This document shows positions 21,022-30,929 of a stretch of DNA of 64,000 bases, in pieces. The position numbers were made by a program, and so were the translations under genes. Location: NCBI RefSeq assembly GCF_029871235.1, contig NZ_SSOM01000065.1:248001-312000 (forward strand), given 5' to 3'. The notes beneath the pieces are model-generated. The model did not search any database, was not told where the DNA came from, and was given only the letters and a program-made list of their open reading frames with translations. Source of the stretch: Pseudomonas sp. BN411 (lineage in GTDB: Bacteria > Pseudomonadota > Gammaproteobacteria > Pseudomonadales > Pseudomonadaceae). Positions within the stretch are counted from its first letter, which is position 1, and each line of letters starts with the position of its first letter.

Positions 21022-21995
21022 CAGATCACTCCGGCGCGGGTCATGTCATGGATGTGCAGGGCGCCGATGGGGCGGTCGTCTGCATCGACGACGACGAGCA
21101 CGTTGATCTTGTGGTCGTCCATGATCTTCAGGGCTTCGGCGGCGAGCATGTCCGGGCGCACGGTTTTGCCGTGGACGGTCATGACATCGTCGATGCTGGC
21201 CTGGCGCACGTCGACGCCCTTGTCCAGGGTGCGGCGCAGGTCGCCGTCAGTGAAGATACCGGCGAGGTGACCATCGTCTTCCACCACAGCGGTCATGCCC
21301 AGGCCCTTGCGGGTCATTTCCAGCAGTGCTTCGCGCAGCGGAGTGCCACGGGAGACGCTGGGCAGGTTGTCGCCGCCATGCATGATGTTCTCTACCTTGA
21401 GCAACAGGCGCCGGCCCAGGGCTCCGCCCGGATGGGAGAAGGCGAAGTCTTCGGCGGTGAAGCCGCGGGCCTCCAGCAGTGCGATCGCCAGGGCATCACC
21501 CAGCACCAGGGCAGCAGTGGTGGAGGAGGTGGGGGCCAGGTTCAGCGGGCAAGCTTCCTGGGCCACGCGTGCATCCAGGTTGGCGGCTGCGGCCTTGGCC
21601 AGCGGCGAATCCGGATTACCGGTGAGGCTGATCAGCGTGATGCCCAGGCGCTTGATCAGCGGCAGCAGGGTCACGATTTCGGCGGTGGAGCCGGAGTTGG
21701 ACAGTGCGATTACCACGTCTTCACGGGTGATCATGCCCATGTCGCCATGGCTGGCTTCGGCGGGGTGTACGAAGAAGGACGGCGTGCCGGTGCTGGCCAG
21801 GGTGGCTGCAATCTTGTTGCCGACATGTCCGGACTTGCCCATACCCACGACCACCACGCGTCCCTTGCAGGCCAGGATGAGCTCGCAGGCGCGAACGAAA
21901 TCGGCGTCGATGCGCGTCAGAAGGGCGTCGATCGCCTCGCGTTCGAGCTGGATAGTGCGTTGTGCGGACTTGATGAGATCGCTGGATTGGCTCAT
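21021..21995 (-). CDS. kdsD: Arabinose-5-phosphate isomerase KdsD
   Basis: Converts ribulose-5-phosphate to arabinose-5-phosphate, the first committed Kdo step. 324 aa: an N-terminal SIS domain (about 40-180; GMGKSGHVGNKIAATLASTG and LSNSGSTAEIV) followed by a pair of CBS domains (about 205-320; MTRKGLGMTAVVEDDG and INVLVVVDADDRP). Divergent from mlaF across 231 bases. Confidence 0.96.
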   Translation of the reverse strand: MSQSSDLIKSAQRTIQLEREAIDALLTRIDADFVRACELILACKGRVVVVGMGKSGHVGNKIAATLASTGTPSFFVHPAEASHGDMGMITREDVVIALSNSGSTAEIVTLLPLIKRLGITLISLTGNPDSPLAKAAAANLDARVAQEACPLNLAPTSSTTAALVLGDALAIALLEARGFTAEDFAFSHPGGALGRRLLLKVENIMHGGDNLPSVSRGTPLREALLEMTRKGLGMTAVVEDDGHLAGIFTDGDLRRTLDKGVDVRQASIDDVMTVHGKTVRPDMLAAEALKIMDDHKINVLVVVDADDRPIGALHIHDMTRAGVI

Positions 21996-22109
21996 GGAAG
22001 GCGTGCAGTTGCCGAAGAAAAAGACAGCGATTATAGCGATAAAGGTGATTTAGCTCACGCGCCAATGCCGTGGATGCTGTCGCAAAGCTGAACAGACGCT
22101 GGAGCGGCC

Positions 22110-22139
22110 TTGGGAGGCGCATTGGCGCGGTGATATAGT
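22110..22139 (+). promoter_or_regulatory. Candidate promoter of the mla operon
   Basis: TTGGGA (22110-22115), 18-base spacer, TATAGT (22134-22139), about 90 bases before the mlaF ATG in the kdsD/mlaF divergent gap. Confidence 0.4.
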
Positions 22140-22226
22140 TCGCGCCTTGTTCGGCCCGTCCTGGGCGGGGTGTCCTTCCGTTGGGGCGCGTCGTCTCTCA
22201 GGGAGGCTGTATCGCAAGGAGTCTAG

Positions 22227-23036
22227 ATGAGCGCCGAAAACGCCTATGCCGTCGAACTGAAGGGGGTAACCTTCAAACGCGGCACGCGCAGCATTTTCCA
22301 AGATGTCGACATTCGTATCCCGCGCGGCAAGGTCACCGGCATCATGGGGCCTTCCGGTTGCGGCAAGACCACGTTACTGCGCCTGATTGCCGCCCAGCTC
22401 AAGCCCGCAAGTGGCGAGGTCTGGGTCAACGGCCAGAACCTGCCCAAGCTCTCTCGCGCCGACCTGTTCGACATGCGTAAACAGTTCGGCGTGCTGTTCC
22501 AGAGCGGCGCGCTGTTCACCGATCTCGACGTGTTCGAGAACGTCGCTTTCCCGCTTCGGGTGCACACCAAGCTTCCCGAGGAAATGATTCGTGACATCGT
22601 CCTGATGAAACTCCAGGCGGTCGGCCTGCGTGGTGCCATCGAGCTGATGCCGGATGAGCTGTCCGGCGGCATGAAGCGTCGCGTGGCGCTGGCCCGTGCC
22701 ATCGCCCTCGATCCGCAGATCCTGATGTACGACGAGCCGTTCGTCGGCCAGGACCCCATTGCCATGGGCGTGCTGGTGCGTCTGATCCGTCTGCTCAACG
22801 ACGCCCTTGGCATCACCAGCATCGTGGTTTCCCACGACCTGGCGGAAACTGCCAGCATCGCTGACTACATCTATGTGGTGGGTGATGCTCAGGTGCTGGG
22901 GCAGGGGACTCCAGACGAGCTGATGAATTCCGATAACCCGCGTATCCGCCAGTTCATGCAAGGCATTCCGGATGGTCCGGTGCCCTTCCATTTCCCGGCA
23001 CCGGATTACCGCAAAGACTTGCTGGGGGGGCGCTGA
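22227..23036 (+). CDS. mlaF: Phospholipid ABC transporter ATP-binding protein MlaF
   Basis: ATPase of the MlaFEDB complex that moves phospholipids between the inner membrane and MlaC to keep the outer-membrane outer leaflet free of phospholipid; called Ttg2A in Pseudomonas. 269 aa. Walker [10 protein letters not shown], signature [14 protein letters not shown], Walker [12 protein letters not shown] and H-loop VSHDL are visible. TGATG overlap with mlaE. First gene of mlaFEDCB. Confidence 0.97.
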   Translation: MSAENAYAVELKGVTFKRGTRSIFQDVDIRIPRGKVTGIMGPSGCGKTTLLRLIAAQLKPASGEVWVNGQNLPKLSRADLFDMRKQFGVLFQSGALFTDLDVFENVAFPLRVHTKLPEEMIRDIVLMKLQAVGLRGAIELMPDELSGGMKRRVALARAIALDPQILMYDEPFVGQDPIAMGVLVRLIRLLNDALGITSIVVSHDLAETASIADYIYVVGDAQVLGQGTPDELMNSDNPRIRQFMQGIPDGPVPFHFPAPDYRKDLLGGR

Positions 23037-23833
23037 TGCGCAAGAAATCCTTGCTCGAGCGCATTCGCCTGCTCGGGCGTTCCGGTCTGGACGTGCTGGA
23101 GGCGCTTGGGCGCTCCACGCTCTTCCTGATGCATGCCCTGTTCGGCCGCACCGGTGTGGGCCAGGGTTTCCACTTGCTGCTCAAACAGCTCTACGCCGTC
23201 GGCGTGTTGTCGCTGGCGATCATCGTGGTTTCGGGCGTCTTCATCGGTATGGTGCTGGCCCTGCAGGGCTATAACATCCTGGTCGACTATGGTTCCGAAC
23301 AGGCGGTGGGGCAGATGGTTGCACTCACCCTGCTGCGTGAGCTCGGCCCGGTGGTGACCGGACTGCTCTTCGCGGGCCGCGCGGGCTCCGCCCTGACTGC
23401 TGAAATCGGCAATATGAAGTCCACCGAGCAGCTCTCCAGCCTGGAGATGATCGGTGTCGATCCGCTCAAGTACATCATTGCCCCGCGCCTCTGGGCGGGC
23501 TTCATCTCGATGCCACTGCTGGCGATGATCTTCAGCGTGGTGGGCATCTGGGGTGGCGCAATGGTGGCCGTGGACTGGCTGGGAGTCTATGAAGGCTCCT
23601 TCTGGTCCAACATGCAGAATAGTGTGCAATTCACCGAGGATGTGCTGAACGGCGTGGTCAAGAGCGTCGTCTTTGCCTTCGTCGTGACCTGGATCGCCGT
23701 GTTCCAGGGCTATGACTGCGAGCCGACCTCGGAAGGGATCAGCCGCGCAACGACTAAAACCGTGGTCTATGCCTCTCTGGCCGTGCTGGGGCTGGACTTC
23801 ATCCTGACTGCCTTGATGTTTGGAGATTTCTGA
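23036..23833 (+). CDS. mlaE: Phospholipid ABC transporter permease MlaE
   Basis: Membrane subunit of MlaFEDB (Ttg2B), 265 aa, with an N-terminal amphipathic helix and five to six hydrophobic segments; the family signature [26 protein letters not shown] lies at about residues 100-125 (quoted in two parts: [18 protein letters not shown] and SALTAEIG). Coupled to mlaF and mlaD by TGATG overlaps on both sides. Confidence 0.96.
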   Translation: MRKKSLLERIRLLGRSGLDVLEALGRSTLFLMHALFGRTGVGQGFHLLLKQLYAVGVLSLAIIVVSGVFIGMVLALQGYNILVDYGSEQAVGQMVALTLLRELGPVVTGLLFAGRAGSALTAEIGNMKSTEQLSSLEMIGVDPLKYIIAPRLWAGFISMPLLAMIFSVVGIWGGAMVAVDWLGVYEGSFWSNMQNSVQFTEDVLNGVVKSVVFAFVVTWIAVFQGYDCEPTSEGISRATTKTVVYASLAVLGLDFILTALMFGDF

Positions 23834-24300
23834 TGCAAATCCGCACCTTGGAGATTGGTGTCGGCCTGTTCCTCCTGGCCGGTATCTTGGCCTTGCTGCT
23901 TCTGGCCCTGCGGGTCAGCGGTCTGTCGTATGGCGCCAATGGCGATACCTATAAGCTCTATGCTCATTTCGACAATATTGCCGGTTTGACTGTCAGAGCG
24001 AAGGTAACCATGGCCGGCGTCACCATTGGCAAGGTCACGGCCATCGATCTTGATCGCGACAGCTATACCGGCCGCGTCACGATGGAAGTCGAGAAACGCG
24101 TGGACAACCTGCCCGCTGACTCCACGGCTTCCATCCTCACGGCTGGCCTGCTGGGCGAGAAGTACATCGGCATCAGCGTCGGTGGTGACGAAGAGTTGCT
24201 CAAGGATGGCGGTACCATCCGTGACACCCAGTCGGCCCTGGTGCTGGAAGACCTGATCGGCAAGTTCCTGCTGAACACGGTCAACAAAGAAAGCAAATGA
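23833..24300 (+). CDS. mlaD: MCE-domain lipid-binding protein MlaD
   Basis: Hexameric periplasmic ring anchored by one N-terminal helix; its central pore connects MlaE to MlaC. 155 aa: membrane segment at about residues 8-28 (GVGLFLLAGILALLLLAL) and one MCE domain (about 38-118; FDNIAGLTVRAKVTMAGV, TASILTAGLLGEKYIGI). Called Ttg2C in Pseudomonas. Coupled to mlaE by TGATG. Confidence 0.96.
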   Translation: MQIRTLEIGVGLFLLAGILALLLLALRVSGLSYGANGDTYKLYAHFDNIAGLTVRAKVTMAGVTIGKVTAIDLDRDSYTGRVTMEVEKRVDNLPADSTASILTAGLLGEKYIGISVGGDEELLKDGGTIRDTQSALVLEDLIGKFLLNTVNKESK

Positions 24301-24311
24301 GGATTCGAACG

Positions 24312-24956
24312 ATGATGAAAGCCCTGCGAAACGGCCTACTGGTGCTGCTGGCAGCACTGCCCCTGTTTGCCAGTGCTGCGCCGAGCGCGCACGACGTGGT
24401 AAAGCAGACGACCGACCAACTGCTCGCTGACCTCAAGGCCAACAAGCAGCAGTATCGCAGCGACCCGAATGCGTTCTATGACGCCCTGAACAATATCCTC
24501 GGTCCGGTGGTGGATGCCGACGGCATCTCCCGTAGCATCATGACCGTGAAGTACTCGCGCCAGGCCTCGCCCGAACAGATGACGCGCTTCCAGGAGAACT
24601 TCAAGCGCAGCCTGATCCAGTTCTACGGCAATGCCCTGCTGGAGTACGACAACCAGGAAATCCGCGTGCTGCCGCCCAAGCAGGAAGACCCCGAGCGCAC
24701 CAGCATCAGCATGGAAGTCAAGGGCAGCAACGGCGCCATCTACCCCGTCTCCTACACCATGGTGAACATCAACGGGCAGTGGATGCTGCGCAATGTGATC
24801 ATCAACGGCATCAACATCGGCAAGCTGTTCCGTGACCAGTTCGCCGACACCATGCAGCGCAATGGCAACGACCTCGACAAGACCATCAATGGTTGGGCGG
24901 AAGTGGTTGCCAAGGCCAAGGAATCCGAAGAAGCCAAGAAGGCAGGCGGCCAATGA
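24312..24956 (+). CDS. mlaC: Periplasmic phospholipid carrier MlaC
   Basis: Soluble shuttle that carries phospholipid between MlaA at the outer membrane and MlaD (Ttg2D). 214 aa from ATG 24312, which follows GAGGA (24299-24303) by 8 bases; an earlier in-frame ATG at 24297 overlaps mlaD. Signal peptide NGLLVLLAALPLFASAA, then the family segments FYDALNNILGPVVDADGISR and GQWMLRNVIINGINIGK. Overlaps mlaB by ATGA. Confidence 0.95.
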   Translation: MMKALRNGLLVLLAALPLFASAAPSAHDVVKQTTDQLLADLKANKQQYRSDPNAFYDALNNILGPVVDADGISRSIMTVKYSRQASPEQMTRFQENFKRSLIQFYGNALLEYDNQEIRVLPPKQEDPERTSISMEVKGSNGAIYPVSYTMVNINGQWMLRNVIINGINIGKLFRDQFADTMQRNGNDLDKTINGWAEVVAKAKESEEAKKAGGQ

Positions 24957-25261
24957 GTGACGCCCGTATCGAGCAGGCTGCTCCGGGCGAGCTGCGCCTG
25001 ATCGGCGTGCTCGACTACAGCACCGGACCGCAGCTGCGTGAGAAGGGCGGACAGCTGATCAGCGCGAGCAATGGCGCGGCTCTGCTGCTGGACTGCTCCG
25101 CAGTGGAGAAGACCAGCAGCGTCGGGCTAGCCCTGCTGCTGGCTTTCCTGCGCGACGCCGAAGCCGCCGGCAAGGCGGTGAAGGTGCGCGGAATGCCCGA
25201 AGACATGCGGCAGATCGCCGAAGTCTCCGGGGTGACCGAGCTGTTACCCCTCGAGGCCTGA
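24953..25261 (+). CDS. mlaB: STAS-domain protein MlaB
   Basis: Cytoplasmic STAS protein that binds MlaF and is needed for assembly and activity of the transporter. 102 aa from the ATG that overlaps the mlaC stop; STAS features LLLDCSAVEKTSSVGLALLL around residues 42-61. An earlier in-frame start at 24893 lies inside mlaC and gives no family sequence. Last gene of the operon, followed by a terminator. Confidence 0.94.
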   Translation: MSDARIEQAAPGELRLIGVLDYSTGPQLREKGGQLISASNGAALLLDCSAVEKTSSVGLALLLAFLRDAEAAGKAVKVRGMPEDMRQIAEVSGVTELLPLEA

Positions 25262-25273
25262 GCCGGTCCAACG

Positions 25274-25324
25274 GCCCTCCGTCAGGCCCCGCGCACGCGG
25301 GGTTCGCAGGCGGAGGGCTTTTTT
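25274..25324 (+). terminator. Terminator after mlaB
   Basis: Stem GCCCTCCG (25274-25281) / CGGAGGGC (25311-25318) enclosing a second hairpin CCCCGC-GCAC-GCGGGG, then six T. Separates mla from ibaG-murA. Confidence 0.8.
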
Positions 25325-25370
25325 GTATCATGGCCGACCCGCGCGCGTTGGGCGCCGATTGAGGTTGAGC

Positions 25371-26896
<1,526 letters not shown>

Positions 26897-26906
26897 GTCG
26901 AAATAC

Positions 26907-26963
26907 GGACCGGCCCTGAATGGGCCGGTCCATGACGACCGCGCAACAGGCCCTAAAGGGGCC
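26907..26963 (+). other. Two hairpins between murA and hisG
   Basis: GGACCGGCCC-TGAAT-GGGCCGGTCC (26907-26931) is a perfect 10-bp stem, and GGCCC-TAAAG-GGGCC (26949-26963) follows. Neither is followed by a T-run, so an intrinsic terminator is not supported; they could stabilise the upstream mRNA or modulate readthrough into hisG. Confidence 0.5.
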
Positions 26964-26985
26964 GTAGCCAAGGAAATCCAGTTTC

Positions 26986-27621
26986 ATGCTCACCATCGCG
27001 CTGTCCAAGGGCCGAATTCTCGACGACACCCTGCCGCTGCTTGCCGAGGCCGGTATCGTACCCACCGAGAATCCGGACAAGAGCCGCAAGCTGATCATCC
27101 CCACCACCCAGGAGGATGTGCGCCTGCTCATCGTGCGTGCCACCGACGTGCCGACCTATGTCGAGCATGGCGCGGCCGATCTCGGCGTTGCCGGCAAGGA
27201 CGTGCTGATGGAGTACGGCGGCCAGGGCCTGTACGAGCCGCTGGATCTCCGGATTGCTTGCTGCAAGCTGATGACCGCCGGTGCGGTCGGCGCGCCCGAG
27301 CCCAAGGGGCGCCTGCGTGTCGCCACCAAGTTCGTCAACGTCGCCAAGCGCTACTACGCCGAACAGGGCCGCCAGGTCGATGTGATCAAGCTGTACGGCT
27401 CGATGGAGCTGGCGCCGCTGGTTGGGCTGGCCGACAAGATCATCGACGTCGTCGACACCGGCAACACCCTGCGCGCCAATGGCCTGGAACCCCAGGAACT
27501 GATTGCCACCATCAGCTCGCGCCTCATCGTCAACAAGGCTTCGATGAAGATGCAGCACGCGCGCATCCAGGCGCTGATCGAAGTGCTGCGCAACGCCGTC
27601 GAATCCCGACACCAAAGCTGA
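26986..27621 (+). CDS. hisG: ATP phosphoribosyltransferase, short form
   Basis: First step of histidine biosynthesis (ATP + PRPP). 211 aa: the short HisG that lacks the C-terminal His-binding domain, so in the family it needs HisZ as regulatory subunit; hisZ is not in this window. [19 protein letters not shown] and the PRPP-binding [14 protein letters not shown] are visible. The ribosome site AAGGA is somewhat far (11 bases) from the ATG. Confidence 0.97.
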   Translation: MLTIALSKGRILDDTLPLLAEAGIVPTENPDKSRKLIIPTTQEDVRLLIVRATDVPTYVEHGAADLGVAGKDVLMEYGGQGLYEPLDLRIACCKLMTAGAVGAPEPKGRLRVATKFVNVAKRYYAEQGRQVDVIKLYGSMELAPLVGLADKIIDVVDTGNTLRANGLEPQELIATISSRLIVNKASMKMQHARIQALIEVLRNAVESRHQS

Positions 27622-27743
27622 CACCTGAGTGCGGCCCTGCGCCGCACGCGCCTATCCGTGTCATAGCCAATATTCTCGGGTGCCCGCACGGTGGGCTTGC
27701 TACTCTAGCGGCGCCCGAGCAATTGCCATTCATGAGGCCCGCT

Positions 27744-29072
27744 ATGACCGCTCCAATCGCAATCCGTCGACTCAATGCCGCTGATCAGGATTTCGCGCGA
27801 CACCTGGATCATCTGCTGAGCTGGGAAAGCGTGTCCGACGAAGCGGTCAACCAGCGTGTCCTCGACATCATCCAGGCCGTACGTGAGCGTGGCGACGCTG
27901 CCGTGGTTGAGTTCACCCAGCGCTTCGATGGTGTGCAGGCGACCTCCATGGCCGAACTGATCCTGCCGCGTGAGCGTCTGGAACTGGCCCTGACCCGCAT
28001 TACCGCTGGGCAACGCAAGGCTCTGGAAACCGCTGCTGCTCGCGTTCGCAGCTACCACGAGAAGCAGAAGCAGGATTCCTGGACCTACACCGAAGCCGAC
28101 GGCACGGTGCTGGGCCAGCAGGTGACTCCGCTGGATCGCGCCGGTCTTTACGTACCTGGCGGCAAGGCGTCCTACCCGTCCTCTGTGCTGATGAACGCGA
28201 TTCCCGCCAAGGTCGCCGGCGTCGCCGAAGTGGTGATGGTGGTTCCGACGCCGCGTGGCGAAATCAACGAGATCGTCCTGGCTGCCGCCTGCGTGGCCGG
28301 CGTGGACCGCGTCTTCACCATCGGCGGGGCCCAGGCCGTGGCCGCACTGGCCTACGGCACCGAGAGCGTGCCCCAGGTGGACAAGATCGTCGGCCCGGGC
28401 AACATCTACGTTGCCACCGCCAAGCGCCACGTCTTCGGCCAGGTCGGTATCGACATGATCGCTGGCCCTTCGGAGATCCTCGTGGTCTGCGATGGCGGCA
28501 CCGATCCTGACTGGATCGCCATGGACCTGTTCTCCCAGGCCGAGCACGACGAGGACGCCCAGGCCATTCTGGTCAGCCCCGACGCTGCCTTCCTCGACAA
28601 GGTGGCCGCCAGCATCGACAAGCTGCTGCCGACCATGGAGCGCGCCGAGATCATCCGCACCTCGCTGCAGAACCGTGGTGCGCTGATCCTGGTGGCCGAC
28701 CAGGCCCAGGCGTGCCAGGTGGCCAATCGCATCGCCCCTGAGCACCTGGAACTGTCCGTTGCCGATCCGCAGGCCTGGCTGCCGCACATTCGCCACGCGG
28801 GCGCCATCTTCATGGGGCGTTACACCGCCGAAGCTCTGGGCGACTACTGCGCCGGCCCGAACCACGTGCTGCCGACTTCCGGCACCGCGCGCTTCTCGTC
28901 GCCGCTGGGTGTGTATGACTTCCAGAAGCGTTCGTCGATCATCTTCTGCTCAGCCGACGGCGCGTCCGAACTGGGCAAGACCGCGTCCGTCCTGGCGCGT
29001 GGCGAGTCCCTGACCGCCCACGCGCGCAGCGCCGAATACCGCATTGTTTCTAACAAAGGGCAGGGGGAGTGA
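27744..29072 (+). CDS. hisD: Histidinol dehydrogenase
   Basis: Zn-dependent, NAD-linked enzyme for the last two steps of histidine synthesis. 442 aa from ATG 27744, which follows GAGG by 6 bases; an ATG at 27732 and a much longer open frame reaching back into murA are in frame but not family-like. Visible motifs: [34 protein letters not shown], the metal/catalytic [14 protein letters not shown] and the C-terminal [18 protein letters not shown]. hisC follows with 2-base spacing. Confidence 0.97.
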   Translation: MTAPIAIRRLNAADQDFARHLDHLLSWESVSDEAVNQRVLDIIQAVRERGDAAVVEFTQRFDGVQATSMAELILPRERLELALTRITAGQRKALETAAARVRSYHEKQKQDSWTYTEADGTVLGQQVTPLDRAGLYVPGGKASYPSSVLMNAIPAKVAGVAEVVMVVPTPRGEINEIVLAAACVAGVDRVFTIGGAQAVAALAYGTESVPQVDKIVGPGNIYVATAKRHVFGQVGIDMIAGPSEILVVCDGGTDPDWIAMDLFSQAEHDEDAQAILVSPDAAFLDKVAASIDKLLPTMERAEIIRTSLQNRGALILVADQAQACQVANRIAPEHLELSVADPQAWLPHIRHAGAIFMGRYTAEALGDYCAGPNHVLPTSGTARFSSPLGVYDFQKRSSIIFCSADGASELGKTASVLARGESLTAHARSAEYRIVSNKGQGE

Positions 29073-29074
29073 GC

Positions 29075-30127
29075 ATGAGCAAGTTCTGGAGTCCCTTCGT
29101 CAAGGACCTGGTGCCCTACGTACCTGGCGAGCAGCCCAAGCTGGCAAAGCTGGTCAAGCTGAACACCAACGAGAACCCCTATGGCCCGTCGCCCAAGGCG
29201 ATCGCGGCCATGCAGGCGGAAGTCGGTGACAACCTGCGCCTCTACCCGGACCCCAACAGCGACCGGCTGAAGCAAGCAGTGGCCGACTACTACGGCGTGC
29301 AAACCAACCAGGTGTTCGTCGGCAACGGTTCGGACGAAGTCCTGGCGCACGCGTTCCACGGGTTGTTCCAGCACGGCAAGCCGCTGCTGTTCCCGGACGT
29401 GACCTACAGCTTCTATCCGGTTTACTGCTGTCTCTACGGCATTCCCTTCGAGGCGCTGCCGCTGGACGAGCAGTTCCAGATCCGTGTCGAAGATTACGCG
29501 CGCCCCAATGGCGGCATCATCTTCCCCAACCCCAACGCGCCCACCGGTTGCCTGCTGGCCTTGGAAGCCATCGAGCGCCTGCTGCGGGCCAACCCGGATA
29601 CGGTGGTAGTAGTGGATGAGGCCTACATCGACTTCGGAGGCGAAACCGCCATCAGCCTGGTGGACCGTTATCCCAACCTGCTGGTTACCCAGACCCTGTC
29701 CAAGTCCCGCTCCCTCGCGGGCTTGCGCGTGGGCCTGGCGGTGGGGCATCCGGACCTGATCGAGGCGCTGGAGCGGATCAAGAACAGCTTCAACTCCTAC
29801 CCGCTGGACCGCATGGCCATCGTTGGCGCCGCAGTTGCGTTCGAGGACAAGGCCTACTTCGAGGAAACCTGCCGCAAGGTGATCGACAGCCGCGAGCATT
29901 TGGTCGCCGAGCTGGGCACGCTGGGCTTCGAAGTACTGCCTTCGGCAGCCAACTTCGTCTTCGCCCGCCACCCGCAGAAAGACGCCGCCGGTATCGCCGC
30001 AGGGTTGCGCGAGCAGGGCGTGATTGTTCGTCACTTCAAGCAGGAGCGAATTGCCCAGTTCCTGCGCATCACCATCGGCACGCCGGAGCAGAACCAGGCG
30101 CTGCTGGACGCCCTTGGCTCGCTCTGA
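29075..30127 (+). CDS. hisC: Histidinol-phosphate aminotransferase
   Basis: PLP enzyme converting imidazole-acetol phosphate to histidinol phosphate. 350 aa. [13 protein letters not shown] near the N-terminus, [12 protein letters not shown] (PLP-binding Asp) and [18 protein letters not shown] with the Schiff-base Lys are visible. ATG 29075 sits 6 bases after GGGGGA; a GTG at 29069 overlapping the hisD stop is possible. Ends at a clear terminator. Confidence 0.97.
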   Translation: MSKFWSPFVKDLVPYVPGEQPKLAKLVKLNTNENPYGPSPKAIAAMQAEVGDNLRLYPDPNSDRLKQAVADYYGVQTNQVFVGNGSDEVLAHAFHGLFQHGKPLLFPDVTYSFYPVYCCLYGIPFEALPLDEQFQIRVEDYARPNGGIIFPNPNAPTGCLLALEAIERLLRANPDTVVVVDEAYIDFGGETAISLVDRYPNLLVTQTLSKSRSLAGLRVGLAVGHPDLIEALERIKNSFNSYPLDRMAIVGAAVAFEDKAYFEETCRKVIDSREHLVAELGTLGFEVLPSAANFVFARHPQKDAAGIAAGLREQGVIVRHFKQERIAQFLRITIGTPEQNQALLDALGSL

Positions 30128-30146
30128 GTCGCAGGGAAATGAACGA

Positions 30147-30179
30147 AGCCGAGCGCGGGTTACCGCCTCGGCTTTTTTC
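30147..30179 (+). terminator. Terminator after hisC
   Basis: AGCCGAG / CTCGGCT stem with an inner GCGG/CCGC pairing and six T. Confidence 0.85.
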
Positions 30180-30187
30180 TTGCGCGC

Positions 30188-30916
30188 TTACTCGTGGTGG
30201 GGCACGCCGAGGAAGGTCAGTGAGCTGAACAGGCCCTGCTGTTTGACGTCGGGATCATTCGGCGTATCCAGGGTCACCTGGGCAGCAATGATGTTCAGTC
30301 CAGCATTGCGCACCATGACCTGGGCGCGGCCCTTGGCATCGGTCTTCGCGCTGACGGCATCAGGCTCGCCACGATAGTCGCCGATCAGTTCGATACCGGC
30401 AGCCGGCTTGCCATCGAGCAGAACCTTTACCGGCAGTGGCTTGCCCGGCCCGACTTCCAGTGGATCTGCCTCAGGCACGATAGCCAGGCGGATACGCTTG
30501 AGCTCTGGCAACTGGGCGCCGGGTTGATAAACGGCCAGGCTGTACTTCCAGGTATGAATGGAGGCGACTGCGCCCGGCACCTGCCTTTGGCCCTGGTTGA
30601 TCCACTGCTTGTCGGCGGTTTGCGACCAGGGGCCGTTATCCAGGGCCACGGCCAGGGTCGCCGCGGCTTTCAGGGGCTTGAGTCGAGCGTGGTCTGCAAG
30701 ACGCTCGACGGTTACCGGGATCATCCGGCCCTGTCCGTCGAAAGCCCAGGCGCCGCTGACTTTTTCTGCCTTGAAGGCGTCGTCTTCGGCGCCATGGCCG
30801 TAGATCACTTCAATGTTGCCGCGCCGCTGCTCGGTCCACAGGCCGTGTGCTTGCACGTTGCCGGCGAAGAAGACGGCGAGGATGGGAGTGACGAGGAAGC
30901 GTTTATCCAGTCGCAT
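30188..30916 (-). CDS. DUF4198-family exported protein, probably metal-binding
   Basis: 242-aa exported protein of the DUF4198 (NikM-like) type. The signal peptide ends FFAGNVQA, so predicted cleavage leaves HGLW at the mature N-terminus, a His-first arrangement typical of the family and suited to metal binding; further His occur at YGHG, HTW and the terminal PHHE. It follows the TonB receptor by 13 bases with a GGAAA ribosome site, so the two form an operon. Family members are often linked to Ni/Co/Zn/Fe uptake. A role in zinc uptake is inferred from the operator upstream, not shown. Confidence 0.8.
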   Translation of the reverse strand: MRLDKRFLVTPILAVFFAGNVQAHGLWTEQRRGNIEVIYGHGAEDDAFKAEKVSGAWAFDGQGRMIPVTVERLADHARLKPLKAAATLAVALDNGPWSQTADKQWINQGQRQVPGAVASIHTWKYSLAVYQPGAQLPELKRIRLAIVPEADPLEVGPGKPLPVKVLLDGKPAAGIELIGDYRGEPDAVSAKTDAKGRAQVMVRNAGLNIIAAQVTLDTPNDPDVKQQGLFSSLTFLGVPHHE

Positions 30917-30929
30917 GGGATTTCCTTTT

